DNA from: Pseudomonadota bacterium
GTDB taxonomy: Bacteria; Pseudomonadota; Gammaproteobacteria; JAKAQQ01
DNA length: 17,703 nucleotides
Assembly (NCBI GenBank): GCA_021852325.1
Contig: JAJZNM010000086.1
Coordinates: forward strand, 1,790 to 19,492
Reading direction: 5' to 3'
Part shown: positions 1 to 7,250 of the stretch, in pieces
How the letters are laid out: each line of letters opens with the position of its first letter
Position numbering within the stretch: the stretch's first letter is position 1
Program-made: the position numbers and the translations under genes
Notes under the pieces: generated by a model
The model's input: the letters and a program-made list of their open reading frames with translations, nothing else
Told to the model about the DNA's origin: nothing
The model's database searches: none

Positions 1-1
1 C

Positions 2-622
2 CTGGGCCAGGTCAATCTCATGGCCACCGATGATTACGAGGTCGAGCTGGCCCGCAAACAGGCGCTCGACCAGCAGTTCGAGGATATCACCTCCGCGCTG
101 GCCACACTCGAGGAGGCGATGCGCAAGATTGACCGTGAAAGCCAGGCCCGCTTCCACGAAACGTTCAACCAGGTGAATCAGGGACTGAAGCAACTCTTTC
201 CGAGGCTGTTTGGGGGTGGTCACGCCGAGCTCAGGCTGGTCGAGCATGAGTCCGGAGCCGGAGGCGGGGTGAGTCTCTATGCGCGCCCACCCGGCAAGCG
301 CCCGGCATCGATCAGCCAGTTGTCCGGGGGCGAAAAGGCGCTGGTCGCGATTGCCGTCGTGTTTGCGATCTTCAACCTGAATCCGGCCCCGTTCTGCATG
401 CTGGATGAGGTCGATGCCCCGATGGATGAAGGCAGTATCGGACGGTTTACGGACCTCGTTCGGGAACTGTCGACCCGTGTCCAGTTGATCCTGATCAGCC
501 ATAACCGGCTCTCGCTCGAAGCTGCGGACAGCCTGATTGGTGTGACCATGCAGGAACCGGGTGTCTCGAGGCTCGTCGCCGTGAGCATCGAGGAAGCGAC
601 ACGCCTTGCGGCTGCGGGCTGA
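2..622 (+). CDS. smc: Chromosome segregation ATPase SMC, C-terminal part (5' end outside window)
   Basis: This is the last ~206 residues of SMC, the ATPase core of the bacterial condensin that compacts and segregates the chromosome. The reading frame is open from base 2, and its first residues (LGQVNLMATDDYE) match the conserved stretch just before the C-terminal coiled coil ends, so the ATG at base 20 is internal and not the start. A short coiled coil is followed by the ABC-type head: the signature motif LSGGE at about 310-340, Walker B with its catalytic Glu and D-loop (FCMLDEVDAPMDE) at about 390-430, and the switch histidine in LISHN near 490-505. The roughly 1,000 upstream residues, including Walker A and the hinge, lie outside the window. 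ligA follows after 20 nt and is probably cotranscribed. The kleisin partners scpA and scpB are encoded further along. Confidence 0.96.
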   Translation: MGQVNLMATDDYEVELARKQALDQQFEDITSALATLEEAMRKIDRESQARFHETFNQVNQGLKQLFPRLFGGGHAELRLVEHESGAGGGVSLYARPPGKRPASISQLSGGEKALVAIAVVFAIFNLNPAPFCMLDEVDAPMDEGSIGRFTDLVRELSTRVQLILISHNRLSLEAADSLIGVTMQEPGVSRLVAVSIEEATRLAAAG

Positions 623-642
623 GTCCCGGGTGGGTAAAACGG

Positions 643-2685
643 ATGGATCAGAGCGCCGCCCGTGACCGGATCGAAGCACTGCGCGCGCTGATCCAGGAAC
701 AGGACTACCGGTACTACGTGCTCGATGAGCCCGTGTGGAGCGACGCTGAGTACGACCGGCATTTCCGCGAACTCGAAAGGCTCGAATCGGCATTTCCGGA
801 ATGGGTGAGCCCGGATTCGCCGACGCAGCGGGTCGGCGGCGGCGTCCGGAGTGATTTCCAGCCGGTCCGCCATGATGACCCACTCCTGTCACTCGAGAAA
901 GTCGTCGAGGAACCGGAGTTTGTGGCATTCGACCGACGCGTGCATGAACGGTTGGGACGGGCGCAGGCTGATCCCATCCACTACGTGGGCGAACCCAAGT
1001 ACGACGGACTTGCGGTCAGCCTGCTTTATGTCGATGGGCTTTTTGCCCGTGCAGCCACCCGCGGGGATGGGTGGACCGGAGAAGAGGTGACCGCCAACGT
1101 CCGGACCATCCGCTCCATCCCGCTCCGGATCCGCGGCCGTGCCTGGCCACGGCGGCTCGAAGTCCGGGGCGAAGTCTATTTGCCGAAAGCGGCCTTCCGT
1201 AGCCTGAATGAGGCCATCGAAAAAGAGGGGGGGCGGCCCTTTGTGAACTCTCGGAATGCGGCTGCGGGTAGCCTTCGCCAGGTGGATCCTCGGGTGACCC
1301 GGGCGCGTCCACTCGCATTTTTTGCCTACGGAGTCGGCCGGCCGGCCGAGCCGGGTTTGCCCGAGTGCCACTCGGATCTCCTCAAGCGCCTCCGGGAATG
1401 GGGATTCCCGGTCACGCAGGAATACCGGCGGCTGGCCGGGGTCGAACCCTGCCTGGTCTATTTCCGCGCATTGCTCGAGCGCCGCCAGGAACTGCCTTTC
1501 GAGGCGGATGGCGCCGTATTCAAGGTGGATCGGGTCAGCGAACAGGAGCTGCTCGGATCCGTGGCACGAGCACCCCGCTGGGCCATCGCATACAAGTTTC
1601 CGAGTGAAGCGGTGACGACCGTCGTCGAAGCCATCGAATTTCAAGTGGGACGCACCGGCACGCTCACGCCGGTTGCCCGGGTACGTCCGGTTTTTGCTGG
1701 AGGGGCGAGGATCGTGCACGCGACGCTTCACAACATGGACGAGATCGCTCGCAAGGATATCCGGGTGGGAGATACGGTCTCGCTGCGTCGCGCGGGGGAT
1801 GTCATCCCGGAAATTGTCGGGGTGCTGGGCGAGCCAGACGCGGCCAGGCCCCCGCCGGTCGACGGGCCCAGAAGCTGCCCGGTCTGCGGTGCACCCGTGG
1901 AGCGGATTCCGGGCGCGTCCGCGATCCGCTGCACGGGCGGCTTGCATTGTCCGGCTCAGAGAAAGGAATCCCTGCGCCATTTCGCCTCGCGGCCCGCACT
2001 CGACATTCAGGGACTTGGAGAGAAACTGATCGGCCAGCTCGTGGATCAAGGCCTGGTCGAGACTCCCGCCGACCTGTACCAGCTGGATGTCACCCGGCTC
2101 GCTGCGCTCGAACGCATGGGTCGACAGTCCGCAGCCAACCTCGTGGCTGCCATTGAATCCTCCAAACAGACGACGCTGCCCCGTTTTCTCTATGCACTCG
2201 GTATCCGCGACGTCGGCCAGGTCACGGCACGGACGCTGGCCGAATCATTGGGCAGCCTGGAAGCCCTGATGGAGACCCGGGAAGAGGAGTTGTGCGCGAT
2301 CGAGGGCATTGGCCCGGTCATCGGACATGAAATCCAGATCTTCTTCAGGGATCCGGGCAACCGACACGTGATCGACCGGCTACGCTCGGCGGGTGTCCAA
2401 TGGCCGGCGATCCGGCAGACAACGGGTACGGCACCTCGCCCGTTTGAGGGGACACGCTTCGTACTGACCGGCAAACTCGCCTCGGTGACGCGTGAGGAGG
2501 CTGAAGCATTCCTGCGGGAGGCCGGTGGACAGATCGGCCAATCAGTCACCCGCAAGACGAGTTATGTGATCGCCGGAGAGAACCCGGGCCAGAAGCTTGC
2601 GGACGCCAGGCGGCTCGGGGTGCCTGAGGTCGGCGAAGCCGAGCTTTTGGCCTGGATGGCAGAGGCTCGCGCTCGAAAGGCGTGA
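643..2685 (+). CDS. ligA: NAD+-dependent DNA ligase LigA
   Basis: This is a full-length (680 aa) NAD+-dependent DNA ligase, which seals nicks between Okazaki fragments and after excision repair. The domain order is complete. An Ia domain with YRYYVLDEP precedes the nucleotidyltransferase domain, whose active-site lysine K119 lies in the KYDG motif. An OB fold follows, then a four-cysteine zinc finger (C412, C415, C430, C436), a helix-hairpin-helix region at about 445-585, and a C-terminal BRCT domain at about 595-680 containing FVLTGKLASVTREEA. Length and domain order match E. coli LigA (671 aa). The start is 20 nt after the smc stop, with only a weak G-rich Shine-Dalgarno (GGGTGGG) ahead of it, so translation may depend partly on coupling to smc. 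zipA, which often lies between these genes in Gammaproteobacteria, is absent. Confidence 0.98.
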   Translation: MDQSAARDRIEALRALIQEQDYRYYVLDEPVWSDAEYDRHFRELERLESAFPEWVSPDSPTQRVGGGVRSDFQPVRHDDPLLSLEKVVEEPEFVAFDRRVHERLGRAQADPIHYVGEPKYDGLAVSLLYVDGLFARAATRGDGWTGEEVTANVRTIRSIPLRIRGRAWPRRLEVRGEVYLPKAAFRSLNEAIEKEGGRPFVNSRNAAAGSLRQVDPRVTRARPLAFFAYGVGRPAEPGLPECHSDLLKRLREWGFPVTQEYRRLAGVEPCLVYFRALLERRQELPFEADGAVFKVDRVSEQELLGSVARAPRWAIAYKFPSEAVTTVVEAIEFQVGRTGTLTPVARVRPVFAGGARIVHATLHNMDEIARKDIRVGDTVSLRRAGDVIPEIVGVLGEPDAARPPPVDGPRSCPVCGAPVERIPGASAIRCTGGLHCPAQRKESLRHFASRPALDIQGLGEKLIGQLVDQGLVETPADLYQLDVTRLAALERMGRQSAANLVAAIESSKQTTLPRFLYALGIRDVGQVTARTLAESLGSLEALMETREEELCAIEGIGPVIGHEIQIFFRDPGNRHVIDRLRSAGVQWPAIRQTTGTAPRPFEGTRFVLTGKLASVTREEAEAFLREAGGQIGQSVTRKTSYVIAGENPGQKLADARRLGVPEVGEAELLAWMAEARARKA

Positions 2686-2698
2686 GCGCATACCCCAC

Positions 2699-2753
2699 CC
2701 GGCCCGCGGGACACCCGACGTAGCGGGTGGCGGCGGGCCGGACCAGACGGTCC
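2699..2753. terminator. Large GC-rich stem-loop between convergent ligA and parvulin gene; likely bidirectional terminator
   Basis: A 9-bp inverted repeat (CCGGCCCGC at 2699-2707, GCGGGCCGG at 2733-2741) encloses a second 6-bp stem (CACCCG 2712-2717, CGGGTG 2724-2729, loop ACGTAG). A third short hairpin, GGACC-AGAC-GGTCC (2740-2753), overlaps its edge and so is mutually exclusive with the full outer stem. It fills almost the whole 76-bp gap between two convergent genes, the usual place for a two-way terminator. No T-run follows on either strand, so it is not a classical intrinsic terminator and could instead protect 3' ends. Confidence 0.5.
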
Positions 2754-2761
2754 CTGTAGGC

Positions 2762-3667
2762 TCAGGGATGCGGTGGAGTTGCGGGGGGGACAGCCGGGTG
2801 GGTGTTCGGCATGCCTGGCGCGGCCGGCTGGGTCAGAGGCAGGTTCGGCAGCAGGATCTTCACCTTGGCTTTCCCGCGAAGCTGCGTGATGAAATCGGTT
2901 ACTTCCTTGTTCCGGAGCACATCCACCAACCGGTCATGCATCTCCGCGAAGGTCGGTGGGGTGAGGCTCCGCTTCCCCTGGAGCTCGATCACATGCCACC
3001 CATACTGGGTATGGACCGGCTCATGGGTGAACGCCCCCACGTTGAGCCCGCGGACCGCTTTCGCGAATGAGGGCGTGACCTGTGCCGCACTGATCCAGCC
3101 AAGTTCGCCGCCCTGGGCAGCACTGGTGTCGATGGAATATTTTCGGGCCAGAGCCGAAAAATGGGCACCGTGTTCGAGATCTGCGATCAACCGGACCGCC
3201 AGTGCCCGTTTCTTGACCAGGATGTGACGGACCTTGTATTCGTGGTGTCCCATGTTCCCGACCGTTTTCTGGTAAGCCTGCTCCAGGTCGGTCTTCGTCA
3301 CCGGGTGGGTTTTGAGGTAATGACGGATCTCCAGGTTGGCGAGTAGGACCTGGCGCTGCAACAGGAGCGTGTTGCGGGCATTCGCCTGGTGGAGCAATCC
3401 AGATTCGCGGCCCTTTGCGGCCAGAATCTGGATGTCGATGAGACGCTGGAGGGCCAGATGCTGGATGGCCGGCGCGAGATGCGGGGGGTGGTTGCCATGC
3501 GCGCCGAGGAACGTGTCGAGCAACCCCCTGCGGATCGGATGACCATTCACGATGGCGACGGCCTGGTTAGCCGATGGATGGGTAGCGTTTTTTGCGGGAT
3601 GGCTGCAGGCCCCGAGGAGGAGCAGGCCGGATCCCAGCAATACGGAAGACAGGATCGGATGACGCAT
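2762..3667 (-). CDS. Peptidyl-prolyl cis-trans isomerase, parvulin-type (PpiC/SurA-like) lipoprotein
   Basis: This is a 301-aa exported proline isomerase, probably an envelope folding chaperone. The N-terminus is a lipoprotein signal: a hydrophobic stretch at residues 5-18 followed by the lipobox LGAC with C21 as the lipidated residue. There is no Asp at +2, which by the E. coli sorting rule predicts the outer membrane. A helical chaperone-like segment spans about 33-130 and contains VAIVNGHPIRRG, typical of SurA/PrsA-type N-domains. The parvulin domain is at about 143-233, with VRHILV, YSIDTSAAQGGELGW and YGWHVIEL. The last 30 residues are rich in Pro. The start at 3667 was chosen over a longer frame because it gives the signal peptide directly and has a good Shine-Dalgarno (AAGAGG, 6 nt ahead). 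It is the last gene of the yciI-bolA-parvulin operon, 16 nt after bolA. Confidence 0.93.
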   Translation of the reverse strand: MRHPILSSVLLGSGLLLLGACSHPAKNATHPSANQAVAIVNGHPIRRGLLDTFLGAHGNHPPHLAPAIQHLALQRLIDIQILAAKGRESGLLHQANARNTLLLQRQVLLANLEIRHYLKTHPVTKTDLEQAYQKTVGNMGHHEYKVRHILVKKRALAVRLIADLEHGAHFSALARKYSIDTSAAQGGELGWISAAQVTPSFAKAVRGLNVGAFTHEPVHTQYGWHVIELQGKRSLTPPTFAEMHDRLVDVLRNKEVTDFITQLRGKAKVKILLPNLPLTQPAAPGMPNTHPAVPPATPPHP

Positions 3668-3683
3668 AAGTGACCTCTTGGGA

Positions 3684-3995
3684 TTAGATGGACGATGGAG
3701 AGGGGTGAGGGAGAGGGGATTCGCCTGGCGCGGACGCCTGGATCTGGAGGGCATGGAGCCGCCGGTCTGCAAGGGGTCCGATCGCCCGGTAGATACGCTG
3801 GTGGCGCTCGAGCAGAGGCATGTTGCAGAAGGCCGGCGAGATCACCTGGATCTCGAGGTGATGGAAGCCATGCGGATGACTGTCATGGCCGAGGTGGAGC
3901 GCGGTACGGTCAACCACGTTGACCGCGCTGCCCGGGAATGCACGAAGGAGATCCTCGTGGAGCGCACTCCACGCAGCCGGGCCAGCCGTGATCAT
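3684..3995 (-). CDS. BolA/IbaG family protein
   Basis: This is a 103-aa member of the BolA family, small proteins that with monothiol glutaredoxins bind [2Fe-2S] clusters and are linked to iron-sulfur trafficking and cell-shape stress responses. The family core runs from about residue 12 to 88: a GHDSHPHG segment in the position of the usual D-E-S-H motif, then FHHLEIQVISPAF, the conserved LLERHQRIYRAIG (with the RH pair), and the C-terminal HALQI. A tail of about 15 residues rich in Pro and Ser follows and is not part of the fold. The ATG shares bases with the stop of the upstream yciI-like gene (ATGA at 3995-3992), a typical translational coupling arrangement. No glutaredoxin gene is in the window. 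Whether it is a BolA or an IbaG orthologue cannot be decided by eye. Confidence 0.9.
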   Translation of the reverse strand: MITAGPAAWSALHEDLLRAFPGSAVNVVDRTALHLGHDSHPHGFHHLEIQVISPAFCNMPLLERHQRIYRAIGPLADRRLHALQIQASAPGESPLPHPSPSSI

Positions 3996-4309
3996 GTGGC
4001 TCTCCCGGATGGCGGGCAGGTGACGATGAAGGGGTGTACCCGCACCCCCTGGTAGATACCCGCGCGCTGGTAGGGATCTTCCGCAATCCATGCCCGCGCT
4101 TTCTCGAGCGTCTCGAACTCCGCGACGATCAGACTCCCGGCGGTCGCCTCCGGATCGGGTTCCGGGCAGGCCCAGGCGAGGAGCGGTCCGGCAAAAAGCA
4201 GGCGTCCTTCCTCGAGCAGGGAGGTCAAGCGAGCGAGATGATCGGTGCGCCACCGGCTCCGTTCCACGTTTCCACCGGGGCGGTCCTCGGCCCAGAAGGC
4301 AAACCACAT
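3992..4309 (-). CDS. YciI family protein
   Basis: This is a 105-aa protein of the YciI family, a ferredoxin-like fold related to muconolactone isomerases; a His-Asp pair is proposed as active site but the physiological reaction is unknown. The sequence fits along its whole length: MWFAFWAED at the N-terminus, RTDHLARL with the conserved His (H24), EEGRLLFAGP, GSLIVAEFETLEKARAWIAEDPY, and the closing AGIYQGVRVHPF. The ATG at 4309 matches the family start; an in-frame ATG at 4348 would add 13 unlike residues. A -10-like TATCAT on this strand (4342-4337) would put the transcript start between the two ATGs and also favours 4309. No clear Shine-Dalgarno is seen. It is the first gene of the operon and overlaps bolA by 4 nt. 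Confidence 0.9.
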   Translation of the reverse strand: MWFAFWAEDRPGGNVERSRWRTDHLARLTSLLEEGRLLFAGPLLAWACPEPDPEATAGSLIVAEFETLEKARAWIAEDPYQRAGIYQGVRVHPFIVTCPPSGRAT

Positions 4310-4430
4310 AGCTTTGGAATATCCGGGTAAACCCTTATGATAACGCATCTCGATCTCAGGATTCCAGCCGAATCTCCCGGCCGATGTGCCCTCGGGCCCC
4401 GCTTCCGGCGAGGAGGCCCGCCCCGCGCAA

Positions 4431-4468
4431 GCGGTCATGGGGCTCGCCGACCGCCTATAATGCACGCT
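4431..4468 (+). promoter_or_regulatory. Promoter of the M50-trpS-scpAB-rluB operon, with inverted repeat; possibly leaderless
   Basis: A perfect -10 box TATAAT sits at 4456-4461. A transcript starting the usual 6-8 nt downstream would begin at about 4467-4469, on or next to the A of the ATG at 4469. The -35 position (4433-4438, GGTCAT with a 17-bp spacer) is poor. A 6-bp inverted repeat, GCGGTC (4431-4436) and GACCGC (4449-4454), covers the -35 region and spacer and could be an operator, or could form a small hairpin. The -10 and the geometry are seen directly; leaderless translation and repressor binding are inference. Confidence 0.6.
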
Positions 4469-5164
4469 ATGCCACATCTCAATCTGGTTCAACTGATCGC
4501 CATCTGGGCGATTCCCGGGCTTTTTGCGATCACGCTCCACGAAGTCGCGCATGGCTACGCCGCCCGTCAGTTCGGAGACCGGACGGCTGAACTGCTCGGC
4601 CGGCTCAAGCTCAATCCGATCCGCCACATCGATCCGGTCGGGACCATTCTCGTGCCTTTGGCCTGCCTTATCCTGCCGTTCCACTTCATCTTTGGCTGGG
4701 CCAAACCGGTTCCCATCACCCCCCAGAACTTCAAACATCCGAGACGTGACATGGCCTATGTCGCACTGGCCGGACCGCTGGCCAACCTGCTCATGGCCAC
4801 CTTCTGGCTGGTTTTGTCCCAGATCGGGCGGCTGTTTTTTGCGGGAGAGCCCTTCGGCCAGTTCCTGATCCTGATGGGGGTCGCCGGGATCTACATCAAC
4901 ATCCTCCTCATGATCTTCAACCTGTTCCCTCTGCCTCCGCTCGACGGCGGACGGGTACTCACTGGGGTTCTGCCGGTGCAGTGGGCACGTGTCTTCTCGC
5001 GCATCGAGCCGTTTGGATTCTGGATCCTCCTGCTCCTGCTCGTGACCAACGTCTTCTTTCTGCTCATGGGGCCACTCTTGGTAGGTGTACTCGGCGTCTT
5101 CCTGACCGGGACCGGAGTCCCGATGCCGATGCTGCAGCAGACACTCGACCTTCTCAGGCTATGA
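4469..5164 (+). CDS. Site-2 protease family zinc metallopeptidase (M50)
   Basis: This is a 231-aa polytopic membrane protein of the M50 (site-2 protease) family, which cuts substrates within the membrane. The zinc-binding HEVAH motif (H24, E25, H28) is in the first transmembrane helix, and the third ligand is in NLFPLPPLDGGRV (D159), both intact. Hydrophobic segments lie at about 6-24, 58-76, 97-118, 131-155 and 178-215. There is no PDZ domain, so this is the small-type enzyme common next to trpS and scpA in Proteobacteria, with unknown substrate, and not RseP. The longer frame from 4337 lacks family similarity upstream, and an ATG at 4460 lies inside the -10 box, so 4469 is preferred. There is no Shine-Dalgarno at this start. 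The stop overlaps the trpS start (ATGA). Confidence 0.93.
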   Translation: MPHLNLVQLIAIWAIPGLFAITLHEVAHGYAARQFGDRTAELLGRLKLNPIRHIDPVGTILVPLACLILPFHFIFGWAKPVPITPQNFKHPRRDMAYVALAGPLANLLMATFWLVLSQIGRLFFAGEPFGQFLILMGVAGIYINILLMIFNLFPLPPLDGGRVLTGVLPVQWARVFSRIEPFGFWILLLLLVTNVFFLLMGPLLVGVLGVFLTGTGVPMPMLQQTLDLLRL

Positions 5165-6384
5165 GCGAGACCCGTCCGGACCCACTCCCGCGCATCGTGT
5201 CCGGCATGCGTCCGACCGGTCCCCTGCATCTGGGCCACTGGGAAGGCGTGCTCAAGAACTGGATTGGACTCCAGAAGGACCATGACTGTTACTTTTTCGT
5301 GGCGGACTGGCACGCCCTCACGACGCACTACGAGGATCCCCGAGCACTCACGTCAAACACGTTTGGCTTGGCCATGGAGTGGCTGGCTGTGGGCGTGGAT
5401 CCGGACCGGGCGACGCTGTTTGTGCAGTCCTGGGTTCCGGAACATGCAGAACTGCATCTCCTCCTGTCGATGGTGACTCCGCTGTCCTGGCTCGAACGGG
5501 TCCCGACCTACAAGGAACAGCAGCAGGAACTCCGGGACCGGGAACTCGACACGTACGGGTTTTTGGGTTACCCGGTCCTCATGAGCGCCGATGTCCTGCT
5601 CTACCGCGCCCGTGGCGTGCCGGTCGGGCAGGACCAGGTGGCCCATCTCGAGGTCGCACGCGAAGTGGCCCGCCGGTTTAATTTCCTCTATGGGCGTGGT
5701 GAGCCTTTCGAGGCCTGCCTCCAGTCCGCCCACCGGCAGCTGGGATCGACTGACCGCCAGCGCCTCGCCGAGTGGGCAAGGCAATATCGGCAATCCGGCA
5801 GTCCGGAGCTCTGGTCCCGCATCGAGGACATGCTGGCCGGGGATGCGCGCCTCGGTTCAGGAGAACGTGATGCACTCATCGCAGAGGCGCGTGGAACGGG
5901 GCGGACGATCCTTGTGGAACCTTCAGCGCTGCTCACGCGCGCCTCGCGGCTTCCGGGTACGGATGGACGCAAAATGTCTAAATCGTATGACAACGCCATC
6001 GCGTTGCGTGATACCCGTGAGGTCGTGACCCGGAAGATCCGCACCATGGCGACGGATCCCGCACGCGTCAAGCGGTCGGATCCCGGTGAGCCCGACCGCT
6101 GTCCGGTCTGGAGCTATCACGAGGCATTTTCGACCGAGGTCACCCGGCAGTGGGCCGGGACAGGCTGCCGTACGGCCGAAATCGGATGCCTCGATTGCAA
6201 GAACCGCCTTCTTGAGGGAATGTGGGCCGCGCTCGAGCCGGTGTGGGAGCGGCTCGGCAAGCTTGAATCCCGTCCGGAAGCGGTGCGGGAAGTGCTCGCG
6301 GCCGGGAGCGAACGGGCCCGACGCGAGGCCCGGATCACCCTGGACGAGGTCCGGGATGCGTTGAGACTGGCCCGGCCTCAATGA
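5161..6384 (+). CDS. trpS: Tryptophanyl-tRNA synthetase, long form with insertion domain
   Basis: This 407-aa class I synthetase charges tRNA-Trp. The ATP-binding HIGH motif appears as PTGPLHLGHW at about residues 18-27, and the KMSKS loop as DGRKMSKSYDN near 275-285. Other family landmarks are FFVADWHALTTHYEDP, the tryptophan-pocket region with SADVLLYRA and VPVGQDQVAH, and IGCLDCK near the C-terminus. It is longer than the ~330-aa E. coli enzyme because of an insertion at about 180-265 before KMSKS, ending in ILVEPSALLTRASRLPG. Long-form TrpRSs with this layout occur in several gammaproteobacterial lineages. The start at 5161 shares bases with the M50 stop, and the stop shares bases with the scpA start. 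No attenuator or T-box is seen, as expected for an internal operon gene. Confidence 0.97.
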   Translation: MSETRPDPLPRIVSGMRPTGPLHLGHWEGVLKNWIGLQKDHDCYFFVADWHALTTHYEDPRALTSNTFGLAMEWLAVGVDPDRATLFVQSWVPEHAELHLLLSMVTPLSWLERVPTYKEQQQELRDRELDTYGFLGYPVLMSADVLLYRARGVPVGQDQVAHLEVAREVARRFNFLYGRGEPFEACLQSAHRQLGSTDRQRLAEWARQYRQSGSPELWSRIEDMLAGDARLGSGERDALIAEARGTGRTILVEPSALLTRASRLPGTDGRKMSKSYDNAIALRDTREVVTRKIRTMATDPARVKRSDPGEPDRCPVWSYHEAFSTEVTRQWAGTGCRTAEIGCLDCKNRLLEGMWAALEPVWERLGKLESRPEAVREVLAAGSERARREARITLDEVRDALRLARPQ

Positions 6385-7250
6385 ATACGCCCGCCACTCC
6401 AAACCGTACCTTACTGCAACCCGAACTGCCGCTCGCGACCGTGAATGGCGAACCCTGGCTCGCGTTGCCCCAGGATCTCTATATCCCGCCCGATGCGCTC
6501 GAACTCGTCCTCGAATCCTTCGAGGGACCCCTGGATCTCCTCTGGTACCTCATCCGCCGCCAGAACTTCAACGTGCTCGACATCCCGATCGCGGAAGTGA
6601 CTGGACAATACCTCCGGTATATCGAGATGATGCAGAAGATGCGCATCGAACTCGCGGCAGAATACCTGCTCATGGTGGCGATCCTCGCGGATATCAAGTC
6701 GCGCATGCTCCTGCCGATACCCCAGACGGATGAACCGCAAGCCGAAACGGATCCCCGTGCTGAGCTCGTGCGCCAGCTCCAGGAGTATGAAATCTTCCGC
6801 CATGCCTCGGAGCGGATCGATGCCCTGCCACGGCTCGAGCGGGATTTCCGGGTTGCCGAGGCTCTGGCCCCGGAGGAAGCACGCCGCATCCACCGGGATC
6901 CGCCCCCAGTGAGCCTCGCGGATCTGCTCCTCCAGATGGCCCGTGTCGTCCACCGCAACCGCTGGCGGATCGAGCACCGGATCGTCCGCGATTCCCTGTC
7001 GGTCCGGGAATGCATGGGATCCATCCTGGAGATGCTGGCACGGGACGGAAACCGGCGCTTTGAGGAGTTTTGTGTCCAGGACCTTAGTCCGACCCGCATC
7101 GTCTTGAGTTTCGTCGCCCTGCTCGAGCTGGCACGCCTGTCCGTGATTGACCTGATCCAACCCGCCCTGTTCGGTCCCCTCTATGTCCGTCAACTGAAAC
7201 CCCTGCAACCTGCAACCCCGCCGACCTTCGAGAACCTGCCTGATGCCTGA
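6381..7250 (+). CDS. scpA: Segregation and condensation protein A (kleisin)
   Basis: This is a 289-aa ScpA, the kleisin that bridges the two SMC heads and recruits ScpB. After an N-terminal extension of ~35 residues, the family core begins with LVLESFEGPLDLLWYLIRRQ and continues through NVLDIPIAEVTGQYL and AAEYLLMVAILADIKSRMLLP, the N-terminal SMC-neck-binding helices. A variable charged middle (about 115-175) leads to the C-terminal winged-helix part, about 215-275, with PTRIVLSFVALLELARLSVIDLIQ. The start overlaps the trpS stop by 4 nt and its stop lies 8 nt inside scpB, so it is tightly coupled to both. smc itself is about 6 kb upstream in another operon; no MukBEF genes are seen. Confidence 0.96.
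   Translation: MNTPATPNRTLLQPELPLATVNGEPWLALPQDLYIPPDALELVLESFEGPLDLLWYLIRRQNFNVLDIPIAEVTGQYLRYIEMMQKMRIELAAEYLLMVAILADIKSRMLLPIPQTDEPQAETDPRAELVRQLQEYEIFRHASERIDALPRLERDFRVAEALAPEEARRIHRDPPPVSLADLLLQMARVVHRNRWRIEHRIVRDSLSVRECMGSILEMLARDGNRRFEEFCVQDLSPTRIVLSFVALLELARLSVIDLIQPALFGPLYVRQLKPLQPATPPTFENLPDA

Noticed and set aside
889..2049. A 386-aa open frame on the minus strand within ligA
   Set aside because: It lies antisense to a fully supported ligase gene, shows no domain pattern, and has the Arg/Pro/His-rich composition typical of shadow frames in GC-rich coding DNA.
4460..4471. Alternative ATG at 4460 for the M50 protease
   Set aside because: It overlaps the -10 box, so a transcript from that promoter would not contain it; the ATG at 4469 also fits family length better.
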